Assembly (NCBI RefSeq): GCF_000473895.1
Contig: NZ_ASSJ01000008.1
Coordinates: forward strand, 41,012 to 105,011
Reading direction: 5' to 3'
Length of the DNA: 64,000 nt
Source: Rubidibacter lacunae KORDI 51-2
GTDB taxonomy: Bacteria > Cyanobacteriota > Cyanobacteriia > Cyanobacteriales > Rubidibacteraceae
Under the pieces are notes generated by a model, which was given only the letters and a program-made list of their open reading frames with translations, was not told where the DNA came from and made no database searches. The position numbers and the translations under genes were made by a program. Each line of letters starts with the position of its first letter. Position 1 is the first letter of the stretch. Below, piece after piece: positions 48,967 through 57,665 of the stretch.

Positions 48967-51402
48967 CTAGTAGGGCCAGCGCCAGTCGACGATATCCTCC
49001 CGATCCACGCCGTAGGTGTAAGCGTAGTTGCGACACTCGATCTGTTGGTTGAGGAACTTTTCCTTGGCATGTGCACCTGCTACCCTCAAGTGCGGGATGC
49101 GGTCGATCGCGTCGATCGCCAGGCTAAAACGATCGATGTTGTTGCGAATCGCCAACTCCAATGGCGTGTTGATGTTGCCCTTCTCCTTGTAGCCGCGCAC
49201 GTGCATGTTGACGTGGTTGGTGCGGCGGTAGGCCAAGCGGTGAATCAACCAAGGGTAGCCGTGGAAGTTGAAGATGATCGGCTTGTCCAGGGTAAACAAG
49301 CTATCGAAGTCGCGATCGCTTAAGCCATGGGGGTGCTCGGTGTCTGGCTGCAACTTAAACAGATCCACCACGTTAATGAAGCGGATCTTGAGCTCCGGGA
49401 ATTCCTCGCGTAGCATTGCAGTTGCCGCCAAGGCTTCCTGAGTGGGAATATCGCCGGCTGAGGCCATAACGAGATCCGGTTCCGAGCCTAGATCGTTGCT
49501 CGCCCAATCCCAGATGCCGAGTCCCTTGGTACAGTGCAATACTGCCGAGTCCATGTCCATGAACTGCAGGTGCATCTGCTTGTCGGCCACGATAACGTTG
49601 ACGTAATCCTTGCTCTGCAGGCAGTGATCTGCCACCGACAACAGCGAGTTTGCATCCGGCGGCAGATAAATCCGCGTCACTTCGGCGCTCTTATTGCAGA
49701 CTACGTCAAGGAAGCCCGGGTCTTGGTGAGTGAAGCCGTTGTGGTCCTGGCGCCATACCGTTGAGGTGATTAACAAGTTCAGCGACGGAATCGGTGCGCG
49801 CCAGTTCGTCTCGTGGCACTTCTCGATCCACTTCGCGTGCTGGCCGACCATCGAGTCGATCACGTGAACGAAGGATTCGTAGGTCGCGAAGAAGCCGTGG
49901 CGTCCGGTGAGCAAATAACCTTCCAGCCAACCCTCCAGAGTGTGCTCGCTGAGCATCTCCATCACGCGACCGTCCGCAGCAAGTTCGCCGCCATCAGCAT
50001 CTTCCGGCAGGTATTCTGCCAGCCAGGTCTTTTTGCTGACTTCGTAGACCGCATCCAGCTTGTTGGACGTGTTCTCATCCGGACCGAACACCCGGAAGTT
50101 GGTCATATTGTCAGCCATGATGTCGCGTAGAAAGCGACCCAACGGGCGCGTGTTCTCGGCAATCGACTGGGCGGGCTTGATTACTTCGACGCCGTAGCCG
50201 CGGAAATCTGGCATCAACAAGTTCTGGCACAACAGACCGCCGTTTGCAGCGGGATTTGCTCCCATGCGCCGGGTGCCTTCCGGAGCAAGTGCCTTCAAGT
50301 CCCGCAGGAATGCACCGTTCTCGTCAAAGAGTTCTTCGGGCTTATAGCTCCGCAGCCACGCTTCAAGGAGTTCCAGGTGGGCGGGATTGGTCTTGGCATC
50401 CTTCACCGGCACCTGGTGCGATCGCCACGAGCCTTCCATCTTCTTCCCGTCAATCTCGCCGGGCGACGTCCAGCCCTTAGGCGTCCTCAGGACGATCATC
50501 GGCCAGTGCGCGAACCTGGCAACACCAGTGCTGCGAGCTTCTTGCTGAATCGCGCGGATTTCTGTCACGCAGCGGTCGAGCGTGGCGGCCATTGCCTGGT
50601 GCATGGTCTCGGGGTCGGAGCCTTCCACGAAGTATGGGGTATAGCCATAGCCTCGGAACAAGGCTTCAAGATCGTCGTGGGGAATGCGCGACAGGATCGT
50701 CGGGTTGTTGATCTTGTAGCCGTTGAGGTGCAGGATCGGCAGCACCGCACCGTCGGTAATGGGGTTGAGGAACTTGTTAGAGTGCCAGGACGTTGCTAGA
50801 GGACCGGTTTCTGACTCGCCATCGCCGACCATAACCGCGGCGATCGCGTCGGGCCTATCGAGCACCGTACCGAATGCATGGGAAACGCTATAGCCGAGCT
50901 CGCCACCCTCGTGGACCGAGCCGGGGGTTTCGGGCGTGCAGTGGCTGCCGATACCACCGGGGAACGAAAACTGCTTGAAGAAGCGCTGCAGTCCTTCCAC
51001 GTTCTCGCTGATTTCGGGGTATACCTCGGAGTAGACGCCTTCGAGGTATAGCGGAGCCAGCACGCCGGGCGCGCCGTGCCCCGGTCCAGACAGAAATAGA
51101 ACGTCGAGATCGTATTTCTTGATGACTCTATTGAGATGGATGTACGTGAAAGACTGTCCCGGGCTAGACCCCCAATGCCCGAGCAGGCGAGGCTTGAGCT
51201 GATCCGCTGTCAAGGGCTCTCGCAGTAGTGGATTTTCCTTCAGATAGATCATCCCAAGAATGAGATAGCAGCAAGCGCGCCAGTAGGCGTTCATTCTGCC
51301 GACCTCGTCGGGACTCAGAGGTGACCCAGTGACAGTGGAGCGAGCGCGCCCAAACGCACTAATCGTAGTGGCTGATGTCGGTTTCTCTGGTGCTGCCACC
51401 AT
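48967..51402 (-). CDS. xfp: Phosphoketolase (xylulose-5-phosphate/fructose-6-phosphate)
   Basis: Thiamine-diphosphate enzyme that splits xylulose 5-phosphate or fructose 6-phosphate to acetyl phosphate. About 811 residues starting [13 protein letters not shown]. Family motifs are [56 protein letters not shown] and the ThDP-binding [15 protein letters not shown]. The C-terminal half has the [20 protein letters not shown] region. An in-frame ATG at 51528 gives 42 extra residues; the Shine-Dalgarno site fixes 51402. In cyanobacteria this supports a carbon-saving acetate shunt. No acetate kinase gene is adjacent. Confidence 0.96.
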   Translation of the reverse strand: MVAAPEKPTSATTISAFGRARSTVTGSPLSPDEVGRMNAYWRACCYLILGMIYLKENPLLREPLTADQLKPRLLGHWGSSPGQSFTYIHLNRVIKKYDLDVLFLSGPGHGAPGVLAPLYLEGVYSEVYPEISENVEGLQRFFKQFSFPGGIGSHCTPETPGSVHEGGELGYSVSHAFGTVLDRPDAIAAVMVGDGESETGPLATSWHSNKFLNPITDGAVLPILHLNGYKINNPTILSRIPHDDLEALFRGYGYTPYFVEGSDPETMHQAMAATLDRCVTEIRAIQQEARSTGVARFAHWPMIVLRTPKGWTSPGEIDGKKMEGSWRSHQVPVKDAKTNPAHLELLEAWLRSYKPEELFDENGAFLRDLKALAPEGTRRMGANPAANGGLLCQNLLMPDFRGYGVEVIKPAQSIAENTRPLGRFLRDIMADNMTNFRVFGPDENTSNKLDAVYEVSKKTWLAEYLPEDADGGELAADGRVMEMLSEHTLEGWLEGYLLTGRHGFFATYESFVHVIDSMVGQHAKWIEKCHETNWRAPIPSLNLLITSTVWRQDHNGFTHQDPGFLDVVCNKSAEVTRIYLPPDANSLLSVADHCLQSKDYVNVIVADKQMHLQFMDMDSAVLHCTKGLGIWDWASNDLGSEPDLVMASAGDIPTQEALAATAMLREEFPELKIRFINVVDLFKLQPDTEHPHGLSDRDFDSLFTLDKPIIFNFHGYPWLIHRLAYRRTNHVNMHVRGYKEKGNINTPLELAIRNNIDRFSLAIDAIDRIPHLRVAGAHAKEKFLNQQIECRNYAYTYGVDREDIVDWRWPY

Positions 51403-51410
51403 AGCTATAT

Positions 51411-51416
51411 CCTCCT
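51411..51416 (-). promoter_or_regulatory. Shine-Dalgarno site of the phosphoketolase gene
   Basis: CCTCCT on the plus strand is AGGAGG on the minus strand, eight bases before the ATG at 51402. It decides the start against the upstream ATG at 51528. Confidence 0.75.
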
Positions 51417-51949
51417 GCAATCGGTTTATACCCAACAAATTAGCGCCATTATACTCATGACCGATAAAGAAATTGTTAAGATCGTTTTGCTTCGAAGAGG
51501 ACGAGTGTTTCCTTAAGATCTGCTTCATGTTTCATCTGCAAAACGTAAAATACGAAAGGCATTCGAGCGATCGCGTAACAAGCAACAAGTTTGATAAGAA
51601 GGATGCATATAAGAACCGAAATAGTTCTGGAATCAAAGGCGGGATGGATGAGTCAGAACCAAATTTGGTGTAAAATCTACCTGCGAGATAATCACCGAAA
51701 GCTATATAGAAATGTATTACCAACAGCACGCCAATCGAGGACTGCAGCTGCTTTCTGAAGCATCGCGATTGAGTACTAGTGGAGAATACTAACCTTCTGA
51801 GGTGAAGCGTTGCTAATTTAGGGACTTGACGTGTCGGCTCGGCAGCTCAAATGAGCGGAGTTCTCCTATCACAACATCAGTTCATACAGCTCCGTACAAC
51901 CTAGACTTGCAGTTCGATATCTGTTTCTTACAATATCAGGAGGTTTCTA

Positions 51950-52048
51950 GGGCATCTCGAAAAATTGCCGGATTGTGGCGTATCGGCGGCTTAAATGTTT
52001 GTGCTGTCGTGCCGACCTTCAGTCTTGAGCAAATTATTCGAGGTTCCT
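51950..52048 (-). repeat. 99-bp palindrome-ended repeat, copy D
   Basis: Read on the plus strand it begins GGGCATCTCGA and ends TCGAGGTTCCT. The reverse complement carries GCTCAAGACTGAAGGTCGGCA like copies A-C. It is the most diverged of the four. Confidence 0.8.
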
Positions 52049-52059
52049 TCTAGGGTGTT

Positions 52060-52160
52060 TTCAGAGGCTTTTTGAATCAAACCTGAGATTGCCTTGCACG
52101 TCAAATCGCTCGATTCGAGAAATCTTCCAGGGTTGAATGAGTAGAAGTCATGAATAGGGT
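52060..52160 (-). pseudogene. Possible fragment of a DyP-type peroxidase gene start
   Basis: Bases 52085-52105 are identical over 21 bp to 54986-55006 inside the DyP gene. The reading frame there gives ISRIERFDVQGNLRFD, against HIDLFDVQGNLVKAYG in the intact protein. The rest is not alignable by eye. It may be a decayed second copy or a truncated duplication, between repeat copies D and C. Confidence 0.35.
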
Positions 52161-52185
52161 GTTTTAGACCCACTGGAGGACTTAC

Positions 52186-52283
52186 GGGCACCTCAAAAAT
52201 TGCCGAAAAGTGGCGTACCGGCAGCTGAAGTTCCCGTGCTTCCGTGCAGACCTTCGGTCTTGAGCGAATCGATCGAGGTGCCG
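52186..52283 (-). repeat. 98-bp palindrome-ended repeat, copy C
   Basis: On the plus strand it begins GGGCACCTCAA and ends TCGAGGTGCCG. The reverse complement has CGCTCAAGACCGAAGGTCTGCA and GCCGGTACGCCAC in the same order as the other copies. It ends about 68 bp before the MOSC start. Confidence 0.85.
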
Positions 52284-52336
52284 CATAGGAAGACTGACAA
52301 GGAGCAAGTTTAGAGTGGGGTTTATGATTAAGAGAG

Positions 52337-52342
52337 AGGAGG
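52337..52342 (+). promoter_or_regulatory. Shine-Dalgarno site of the MOSC gene
   Basis: AGGAGG ends eight bases before the ATG at 52351 and favours that start over ATGs at 52315 and 52324. Confidence 0.65.
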
Positions 52343-52350
52343 CAGCGAAA

Positions 52351-52893
52351 ATGAGTGGTGTTGTAATAGCAGTCAGCCGGAGTAAAACCCACACATTTAC
52401 AAAAGTAAATCAGGAAAGTATCCAGCTTCTAACTGGTTTGGGAGTGCAAGATGATTCCCATATGGGCAAGACTGTTCAGCATCGATCGCGAGTAGCTGTC
52501 GACCCAAGCCAGACTAATTTACGTCAGGTTCATCTAATTCATGCTGAATTGCATGATGAGTTGCGGGCTTCTGGTTTCGATGTATCTGCAGGGCAGATGG
52601 GTGAGAACATCACAACACGTGGCATTAATCTGCTCGCTTTACCAACTGGTACACAGTTACATATAGGCAACAAGGCAGTAGTAGAACTAACGGGTCTGCG
52701 AAATCCTTGTACCCAGTTAAATCGATTCCAAGCAGGACTCATGGCAGCAGTATTAGATCGTGACAAACAAGGTAAGCTAATTCGCAAAGCTGGTGTCATG
52801 AGTATCGTTGCAGTTGGTGGCGAGGTTAGACCCGGCGATCTAATCCAAATCAAATTGCCTCCTGAACCTTACAAGTCTCTCGATCGGGTCTGA
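52351..52893 (+). CDS. MOSC domain protein
   Basis: A 180-residue stand-alone MOSC domain, the fold shared with the C-terminal part of molybdenum cofactor sulfurase and with YiiM-type proteins. It opens MSGVVIAVSRSKTHTF, with SIQLLTGLGVQDDSHMGKTVQHRSR, GENITTRGINLLALPTGTQLHIG and the conserved Cys in ELTGLRNPCTQLNRFQ. Such proteins bind or transfer sulfur, or reduce N-hydroxylated compounds with molybdenum cofactor. It lies at the edge of the A/T-rich island, which suggests acquisition by transfer. Confidence 0.9.
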   Translation: MSGVVIAVSRSKTHTFTKVNQESIQLLTGLGVQDDSHMGKTVQHRSRVAVDPSQTNLRQVHLIHAELHDELRASGFDVSAGQMGENITTRGINLLALPTGTQLHIGNKAVVELTGLRNPCTQLNRFQAGLMAAVLDRDKQGKLIRKAGVMSIVAVGGEVRPGDLIQIKLPPEPYKSLDRV

Positions 52894-53473
52894 AAGATAA
52901 TGATTTTAACCCTTTTCCTTCGAATAGTTTCGCCAGCCATCATGTCGATGTAGGGGACAGACAAATTCACCAATGGTGTTGCAAATTACATCTGCTGCCG
53001 TTTGTCCTGGACGTTAGGCTTCCCCCGTCCTCCTCAGATAGAATTTATTTGGGGGGTCTTCAGAGGGTGGCTTGCAGGGGGGCGATCTGTTATTCTCCCA
53101 GCAAGCACAACACCTGCAACATAACAGGTCGTCGAAATCAACAACCATAACTGAATCTGCAGGGACTTGCCCACCAGCTGAGATGGGTTCATAGATTTTA
53201 AGCGGAGACTCCAGTGATTTGAGGGCTAAATCGTAAGTAATTTAGTGCCATTTTAAACATAAGGCTATTGCTAGGCTTGACGAAAGATGGATTCTAGATG
53301 AAACACGAGAATGAGTGTAGTGGATTCTCCACATTTCTCACCAACATAGGTGAAATTGCTAGATTAGTCCTTAGTGGTTAGCATTGCTAATAGTCTTAAG
53401 TTTTGACCGGATTTAAAACCCTATGTAGCAATGCCAGCCAGACTAATTTTAGAGTAGTAGAACACAACTTTAT
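52894..53473. other. Gene-poor stretch between MOSC and DyP genes
   Basis: 580 bp without an intact gene. On the minus strand at 52906-53011 an open run reads RPGQTAADVICNTIGEFV then CPLHRHDGWRNYSKEKG and a stop. It looks like the tail of a decayed protein gene, but I cannot name it. The rest shows no structure I can support. Confidence 0.4.
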
Positions 53474-55069
53474 TTAGGTTGGGTCAATGATTCCCTCACC
53501 AATCATTCGCACACCAGTTATGCTTGGCAAAAAGAAATAATCACCCCCGCGAGTTTCCACAAAGCGTGGCATATTAGCACAAAAGAACGGTATGCGCTTG
53601 CCCTTCTCGCCTTCAATGACCATACGACCCCCTTTCCCATCAGCGATCGTACCGTGGTTACCCAAGAGAGGATCTCTTTCGTTGGCTAATTTAAAATCAT
53701 TGCCATAGTTGATCCACTGTTGTTGTACGAATTCAAACTGTCTCTCGATGCTCGCCCCCAGAGCCATAAAAATAATACCGTGGTCGCCATCGTCGCGGGC
53801 CGGATCGTCAACTTTGCCGTATGGCAATCCCCGTCGGAGCAGTCGGCGGCGATCGATCAATGCTCCCGGCGTCTCAAAAGCTTCCTTGCCGAATTCTAAC
53901 GACCCACGAGGATTAGTACGGCGTGTATGGGAACTCACCGGGCAACGACTGCCTTCGAGATCGTCATCGAAATTAAACGCCTCCAGCTTCTGCCGCAATT
54001 CATAAAACTTGGGATCGCTATTCTCCCTTGCCTCGTGCAATTCCCTCATATGATCGTCAGCTTCTTTCTCGGTGGGGAACAATGCTAAAGGTGCGCCATT
54101 TGGCCAGCGTCCGGAAAATTTGGCCATTAATGCAGTTTTACCATCTGGGTAGTATTGGCCGACTTTGTCGATATAGCTCCGAAAAGACATTACATTCTGA
54201 TGTAACTTACGGTACACCAGGAAAGTACCGTTAAGTGACAACAAACGCGGAATTGGTGCAACTGGATATTCTTCTGCTTCATCACGGTAGCCCAGGATAA
54301 ATTCACCTGTTTCAAGTGGCTCCCAGCCCTCAGAGGTTTTGGGATTGCCGCGCGTGCGCGTGAGTTTACCACCTCCAACAACTGCAGCCGAATTGCGACA
54401 GCTGCCTTTGAAGTAAGGCTCACTAATGCCATCGACATAACCAAAGTGCTCTTTTGAGGTGGGAGAACCATCGGCATCCAGCAGCGCTGCTGCATCTTGA
54501 TAGGGCAAGTTTTCTCCAGTCGAGCTGCGATGACCGATTACTTGTTCGACCTCATCATATCTATCGACAATACCGCATATTTCCTGATAGCGAGTTTCAA
54601 GTTGCTCGCTTTTTCTGGCATTGATCCAAACCATGATATCCACCGGTGTTTCTTGTTGCCAAATAGGATCCCAATGCTCTGGCGCGCTCGGACCATCATC
54701 CCCTAGAATATCTCTGCGGGCCTTCATGCCCATCATAAATTCGGGCGGGAAACTCTTCAGCGATTTTAATGGCAAACCTAGGTTTTTGAGGCCGGTAAAG
54801 GTGAAGGCAATATTTGTTGTTACAGGAGGAATTCTCACCTCGTTGCGCTTATCCCAAGCAGCACCATTAGTAATCTCTGGCACTAGGTCGCGAACAAAGG
54901 CTCGTCCTTGGCTCCCGCCCTCACCCAGGATACGATAAAAAATGTAGCGTGCTTTCGTAAATTCAAAGCGCCCATAGGCTTTGACGAGATTGCCTTGCAC
55001 GTCAAAGAGGTCGATGTGACTTGCTTCATCGCGGTCAATGAAGCGACCATTTTCAACAAAATTGAGCAT
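53474..55069 (-). CDS. DyP-type peroxidase
   Basis: A 531-residue haem peroxidase of the dye-decolorising family. The distal GxxDG motif is GYVDGISEP (210-218, catalytic Asp213), and the proximal haem ligand is probably His381 in CPVSSHTRRTNPRG. Other supporting stretches are PVDIMVWIN, GEFILGYRDEAEEYP and IFMALGASIERQFEFVQQQW. It is longer than short bacterial DyPs and resembles the larger class found in some cyanobacteria, actinobacteria and fungi. No signal peptide. It is the last gene of a four-gene minus-strand run with a catalase-like protein, suggesting a shared peroxide-linked task. Confidence 0.92.
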   Translation of the reverse strand: MLNFVENGRFIDRDEASHIDLFDVQGNLVKAYGRFEFTKARYIFYRILGEGGSQGRAFVRDLVPEITNGAAWDKRNEVRIPPVTTNIAFTFTGLKNLGLPLKSLKSFPPEFMMGMKARRDILGDDGPSAPEHWDPIWQQETPVDIMVWINARKSEQLETRYQEICGIVDRYDEVEQVIGHRSSTGENLPYQDAAALLDADGSPTSKEHFGYVDGISEPYFKGSCRNSAAVVGGGKLTRTRGNPKTSEGWEPLETGEFILGYRDEAEEYPVAPIPRLLSLNGTFLVYRKLHQNVMSFRSYIDKVGQYYPDGKTALMAKFSGRWPNGAPLALFPTEKEADDHMRELHEARENSDPKFYELRQKLEAFNFDDDLEGSRCPVSSHTRRTNPRGSLEFGKEAFETPGALIDRRRLLRRGLPYGKVDDPARDDGDHGIIFMALGASIERQFEFVQQQWINYGNDFKLANERDPLLGNHGTIADGKGGRMVIEGEKGKRIPFFCANMPRFVETRGGDYFFLPSITGVRMIGEGIIDPT

Positions 55070-55118
55070 GACGTTTATACTCTAGTCAAGGGTTTACAAA
55101 GTCAATGCTGGCGAGATT

Positions 55119-55856
55119 CTAAAGGTCGGAGATTCCTTCTGGTTCGATGCCAATGCCCGCAGGCCAGAAGGGGCTATCGACTTCATGTGGTCTTGTAACC
55201 TCGACAAAATTGCGAAAGGCTTTTTGTAGTCCGACCGCATCGATCTTGCCAGTTTGAATTTGCGTTTGATACTTGAAGACAAAGTGGGTAAATGCCTGTC
55301 TCAAATACAGCGCTTTGAGCTGTTCTTTGAGTGAATCATCGGTGGAACCATTAAAGAATAAGGCATTGTCAACTTGACAGCGCTTAATATAGCCAACAAA
55401 CGCATTTTCTTTTTTGTCCGCTGCCTCTTCTCTATTGACGCACTCAAAGCCAACGCAATTCTGCAACAACTTGGTTAGCTCCTCACCTGCATATTTCCAC
55501 ATTCCTCGCACATAATCTTCGAGAGCTTCGGGAAACTTCCAAAACTTACTGTAAAAATTGCCAGAGAAAACAATATAACTTGACTTTAAATGCTCTTCTA
55601 TTGCTGGCTTTCCTTCGTAAAAAATATCATTGAGAATGTAAAAACGACATAGATAGGTATTGGGAACTTTAGCCATCGGGCTTAAGTCATCCACATCCAT
55701 ACTGTATTCATTTGAAGGCCATTGCTGCAAAATTTGTCGAGCATTGCTTGCATAGGATTGGCCCAAGTTTTCAGTTTTTTTGTTGCTTTTTATCGGGATC
55801 AGGGCAGTTAGTCCGTAGGCTTTTCCACTTTTACGTAATTTGCTTTTATTTAACAT
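55119..55856 (-). CDS. Unknown protein of the DyP/catalase-like cluster (245 aa)
   Basis: I cannot name a family. The 245-residue protein starts MLNKSKLRKSGKAYGLTALIPIKSNKK. A strand-helix-strand pattern (TYLCRFYILNDI; SYIVFSGNFYSKFWKFPEALEDYVRG) resembles the neighbouring 208-residue protein (ARWVIL; YMFFFSNFNGSWDQYVDSF), which points to a shared ferredoxin-like fold such as that of DyP halves. It is 49 bp upstream of the DyP start. A conserved partner or a split domain of a larger peroxidase is plausible, not shown. Confidence 0.75.
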   Translation of the reverse strand: MLNKSKLRKSGKAYGLTALIPIKSNKKTENLGQSYASNARQILQQWPSNEYSMDVDDLSPMAKVPNTYLCRFYILNDIFYEGKPAIEEHLKSSYIVFSGNFYSKFWKFPEALEDYVRGMWKYAGEELTKLLQNCVGFECVNREEAADKKENAFVGYIKRCQVDNALFFNGSTDDSLKEQLKALYLRQAFTHFVFKYQTQIQTGKIDAVGLQKAFRNFVEVTRPHEVDSPFWPAGIGIEPEGISDL

Positions 55857-55926
55857 GGTTCACGTGTTTCCCTACGATATGCGATCCAGATAAATGCTCG
55901 AGAGATCGCTAATTTAAGAGGTTTAG

Positions 55927-56553
55927 TTAGTGGCGTTGCTCTACCGCATCCGCTGCTAAACTCACGATCGGTGTTCGCTCCATCAAGACAAGATCGTGTT
56001 GCAAATCGCCAAGTAAAACGTTGAATCTAGCTTGAAATTCCTCCGCCGAGCTATTCTCGGTATCTTCGATAAAGCCCAGCAATTTGGCCTTGACATTTTT
56101 TGCAGACTTAATATCGTTCGATGCAGCCATTGGATAGGCATTATAGTAGTGGTTCGTCCAAATCTGATTATATTCAATGTGATCGTGAAATGGCTTTATG
56201 GGAACGGACTTCGGGTATCGCACATTTTTAAACCAAAAGAAATCAAGTCCTGTAGGAATAGCCATACTGAACGAATCGACATATTGATCCCAGCTACCAT
56301 TGAAATTGCTAAAGAAGAACATATACCGATATTTCAGTTTTTCTTTCGGCTGTTCTTTCCCTAAATTAGGAAACTGATTATCTGCCAGAATTACCCAACG
56401 GGCATAGTGAATAAGAGAAAGAGTAAGCAACCCTAGCAAAGTACCTTGACGCAGCTTGGCAAACAAAAAAATCAGGCGGTTGATGGGGGCGATATACCAT
56501 GGTATTGGAGTTACCACGTTCATCGCATAGGATTTTCCAGCAATGTTTGACAC
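55927..56553 (-). CDS. Unknown protein of the DyP/catalase-like cluster (208 aa)
   Basis: A 208-residue protein starting MSNIAGKSYAMNVVTPIPWY. One hydrophobic segment near the N-terminus (about 25-50) may touch a membrane. The LIHYARWVIL and YMFFFSNFNGSWDQYVDSFSM stretches recall domains found next to or fused with DyP peroxidases and catalase-like proteins in other bacteria, from memory. WFKNVRYPKSVPIKPFHDHIEYNQIWTNHYYNAYP follows. It lies 70 bp from the 245-residue gene and about 100 bp from the catalase-like gene, all on the minus strand. Confidence 0.78.
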   Translation of the reverse strand: MSNIAGKSYAMNVVTPIPWYIAPINRLIFLFAKLRQGTLLGLLTLSLIHYARWVILADNQFPNLGKEQPKEKLKYRYMFFFSNFNGSWDQYVDSFSMAIPTGLDFFWFKNVRYPKSVPIKPFHDHIEYNQIWTNHYYNAYPMAASNDIKSAKNVKAKLLGFIEDTENSSAEEFQARFNVLLGDLQHDLVLMERTPIVSLAADAVEQRH

Positions 56554-56651
56554 AATTAGTTCCTGAGTAAGCTATTGGACAAATTAGACTTGCGTAATTT
56601 TAACTTCAAGAAATGAGTCTTTTAAGTCAAGCATTGAAGCAGCATTTATGC

Positions 56652-57665
56652 TTACTCTTCAAAGGGTGAGAAGTCCACTGGCTCGTGCCGTTTAATGTTG
56701 TTTTTTTCGTGCCTAAACTTAGAGATGGATTCGTATATGACTTTTCGGGCTCGATTGATCCCTCCCAGTGGGCGGTGCTCGGGGAGGGCATGCCAAGGAT
56801 TAAAGGACAGTGTATTGCCATAGGCAAATTGCTCTGGCGAGTCAATTTTTTGGCGATGGATCTTAATTGTAGCCACTTTAATAAAAGGAGATTCGGTTTC
56901 ACTCCAGCGTTTACTTGAGTCTTCTATTGGCATAGATTTTGAGTCATTCCTTAGTTGCACCATAAAGTCAAAGCTAGTTCCTTTTTTAGACAAGTAAGTT
57001 GACAATGCACTGCGCAGGTAATTTTCATCTGGACTATCAGGTATCTCACCAAAATCAGAGTCATTAGGTTTTGCAGAATATTTCACTATCCGATCGCCAT
57101 ACTGATAAGGTGTTGAACTCCAATAACGAGCTGCCAATGGATTGGGATAATTTTTGTTGGAGCGCAGCAAATTTATAAGCACTCCCGGGTTGAGCAAGAA
57201 AAATAACACGATCCTAACCTTGTGGCTCACCAAAGCGGCAATTAATTTTTCAAACTGATTGACACTTTTGGTTACAAACATGGGCGTGCTGATAAGGATA
57301 AAGTCATGTGTTGTGGCATTTTTTTCTTCTTCAAGGAGCTTTTCTCCTGAGACTCCCATCAACTTTATAGCCATCCCGCGGATATCTTTTACGTTATCTG
57401 GTTGTGGATCTGAATTCTGATTGGAGAAACGTATCCAAGCTTTGTAGCTACAGGGCTGCTTGAAGACCCCTATTTTTAGGTTTACTGGTATATTTTCTTC
57501 CACGATGAACTCCGCTTTTACCAAGCCATGCTGCTTTGGATGAGCGTCTCGCTGCATCCTTGCCGGGGGAGGATAATCTCGGGTCATCTTTGCTTGAAGC
57601 ATTTGCTCTAAGCTAGCGGTATCCTGTCGTTCATTCTCGGGAATGTGCTCCAAATCCTTAGTCAT
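56652..57665 (-). CDS. Catalase-family (catalase-like) protein
   Basis: A 337-residue small catalase-fold protein. The distal site is recognisable in MQRDAHPKQHGLVKAEFIV (Arg39 and His42 in the R..H positions), followed by AWIRFSNQNSDPQPDNVKDIRGMAIKLMG. Where catalases carry the distal Asn it reads ILISTPMF. The LSFNPWHALPEHRPLGGINRARK end is typical of catalase-like proteins but has no Tyr at the usual haem-ligand position. Relatives include fatty-acid hydroperoxide-converting enzymes. True catalase activity is therefore doubtful. It is the first gene of the four-gene run. Confidence 0.85.
   Translation of the reverse strand: MTKDLEHIPENERQDTASLEQMLQAKMTRDYPPPARMQRDAHPKQHGLVKAEFIVEENIPVNLKIGVFKQPCSYKAWIRFSNQNSDPQPDNVKDIRGMAIKLMGVSGEKLLEEEKNATTHDFILISTPMFVTKSVNQFEKLIAALVSHKVRIVLFFLLNPGVLINLLRSNKNYPNPLAARYWSSTPYQYGDRIVKYSAKPNDSDFGEIPDSPDENYLRSALSTYLSKKGTSFDFMVQLRNDSKSMPIEDSSKRWSETESPFIKVATIKIHRQKIDSPEQFAYGNTLSFNPWHALPEHRPLGGINRARKVIYESISKFRHEKNNIKRHEPVDFSPFEE

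Larger units (their letters stand above)
51417..52336. other. Accessory junction with repeat copies D and C
   Basis: About 920 bp between phosphoketolase and the MOSC gene, A/T-richer than the left part of the window. It contains two copies of the 97-bp element family in the same orientation, 138 bp apart, and a short segment between them that resembles the start of the DyP peroxidase gene. No intact gene is supported. Confidence 0.6.

Noticed and set aside
51991..52392. 133-residue minus-strand frame spanning repeats D and C
   Set aside because: It is made mostly of repeat sequence and the opposite strand of the MOSC 5' end.
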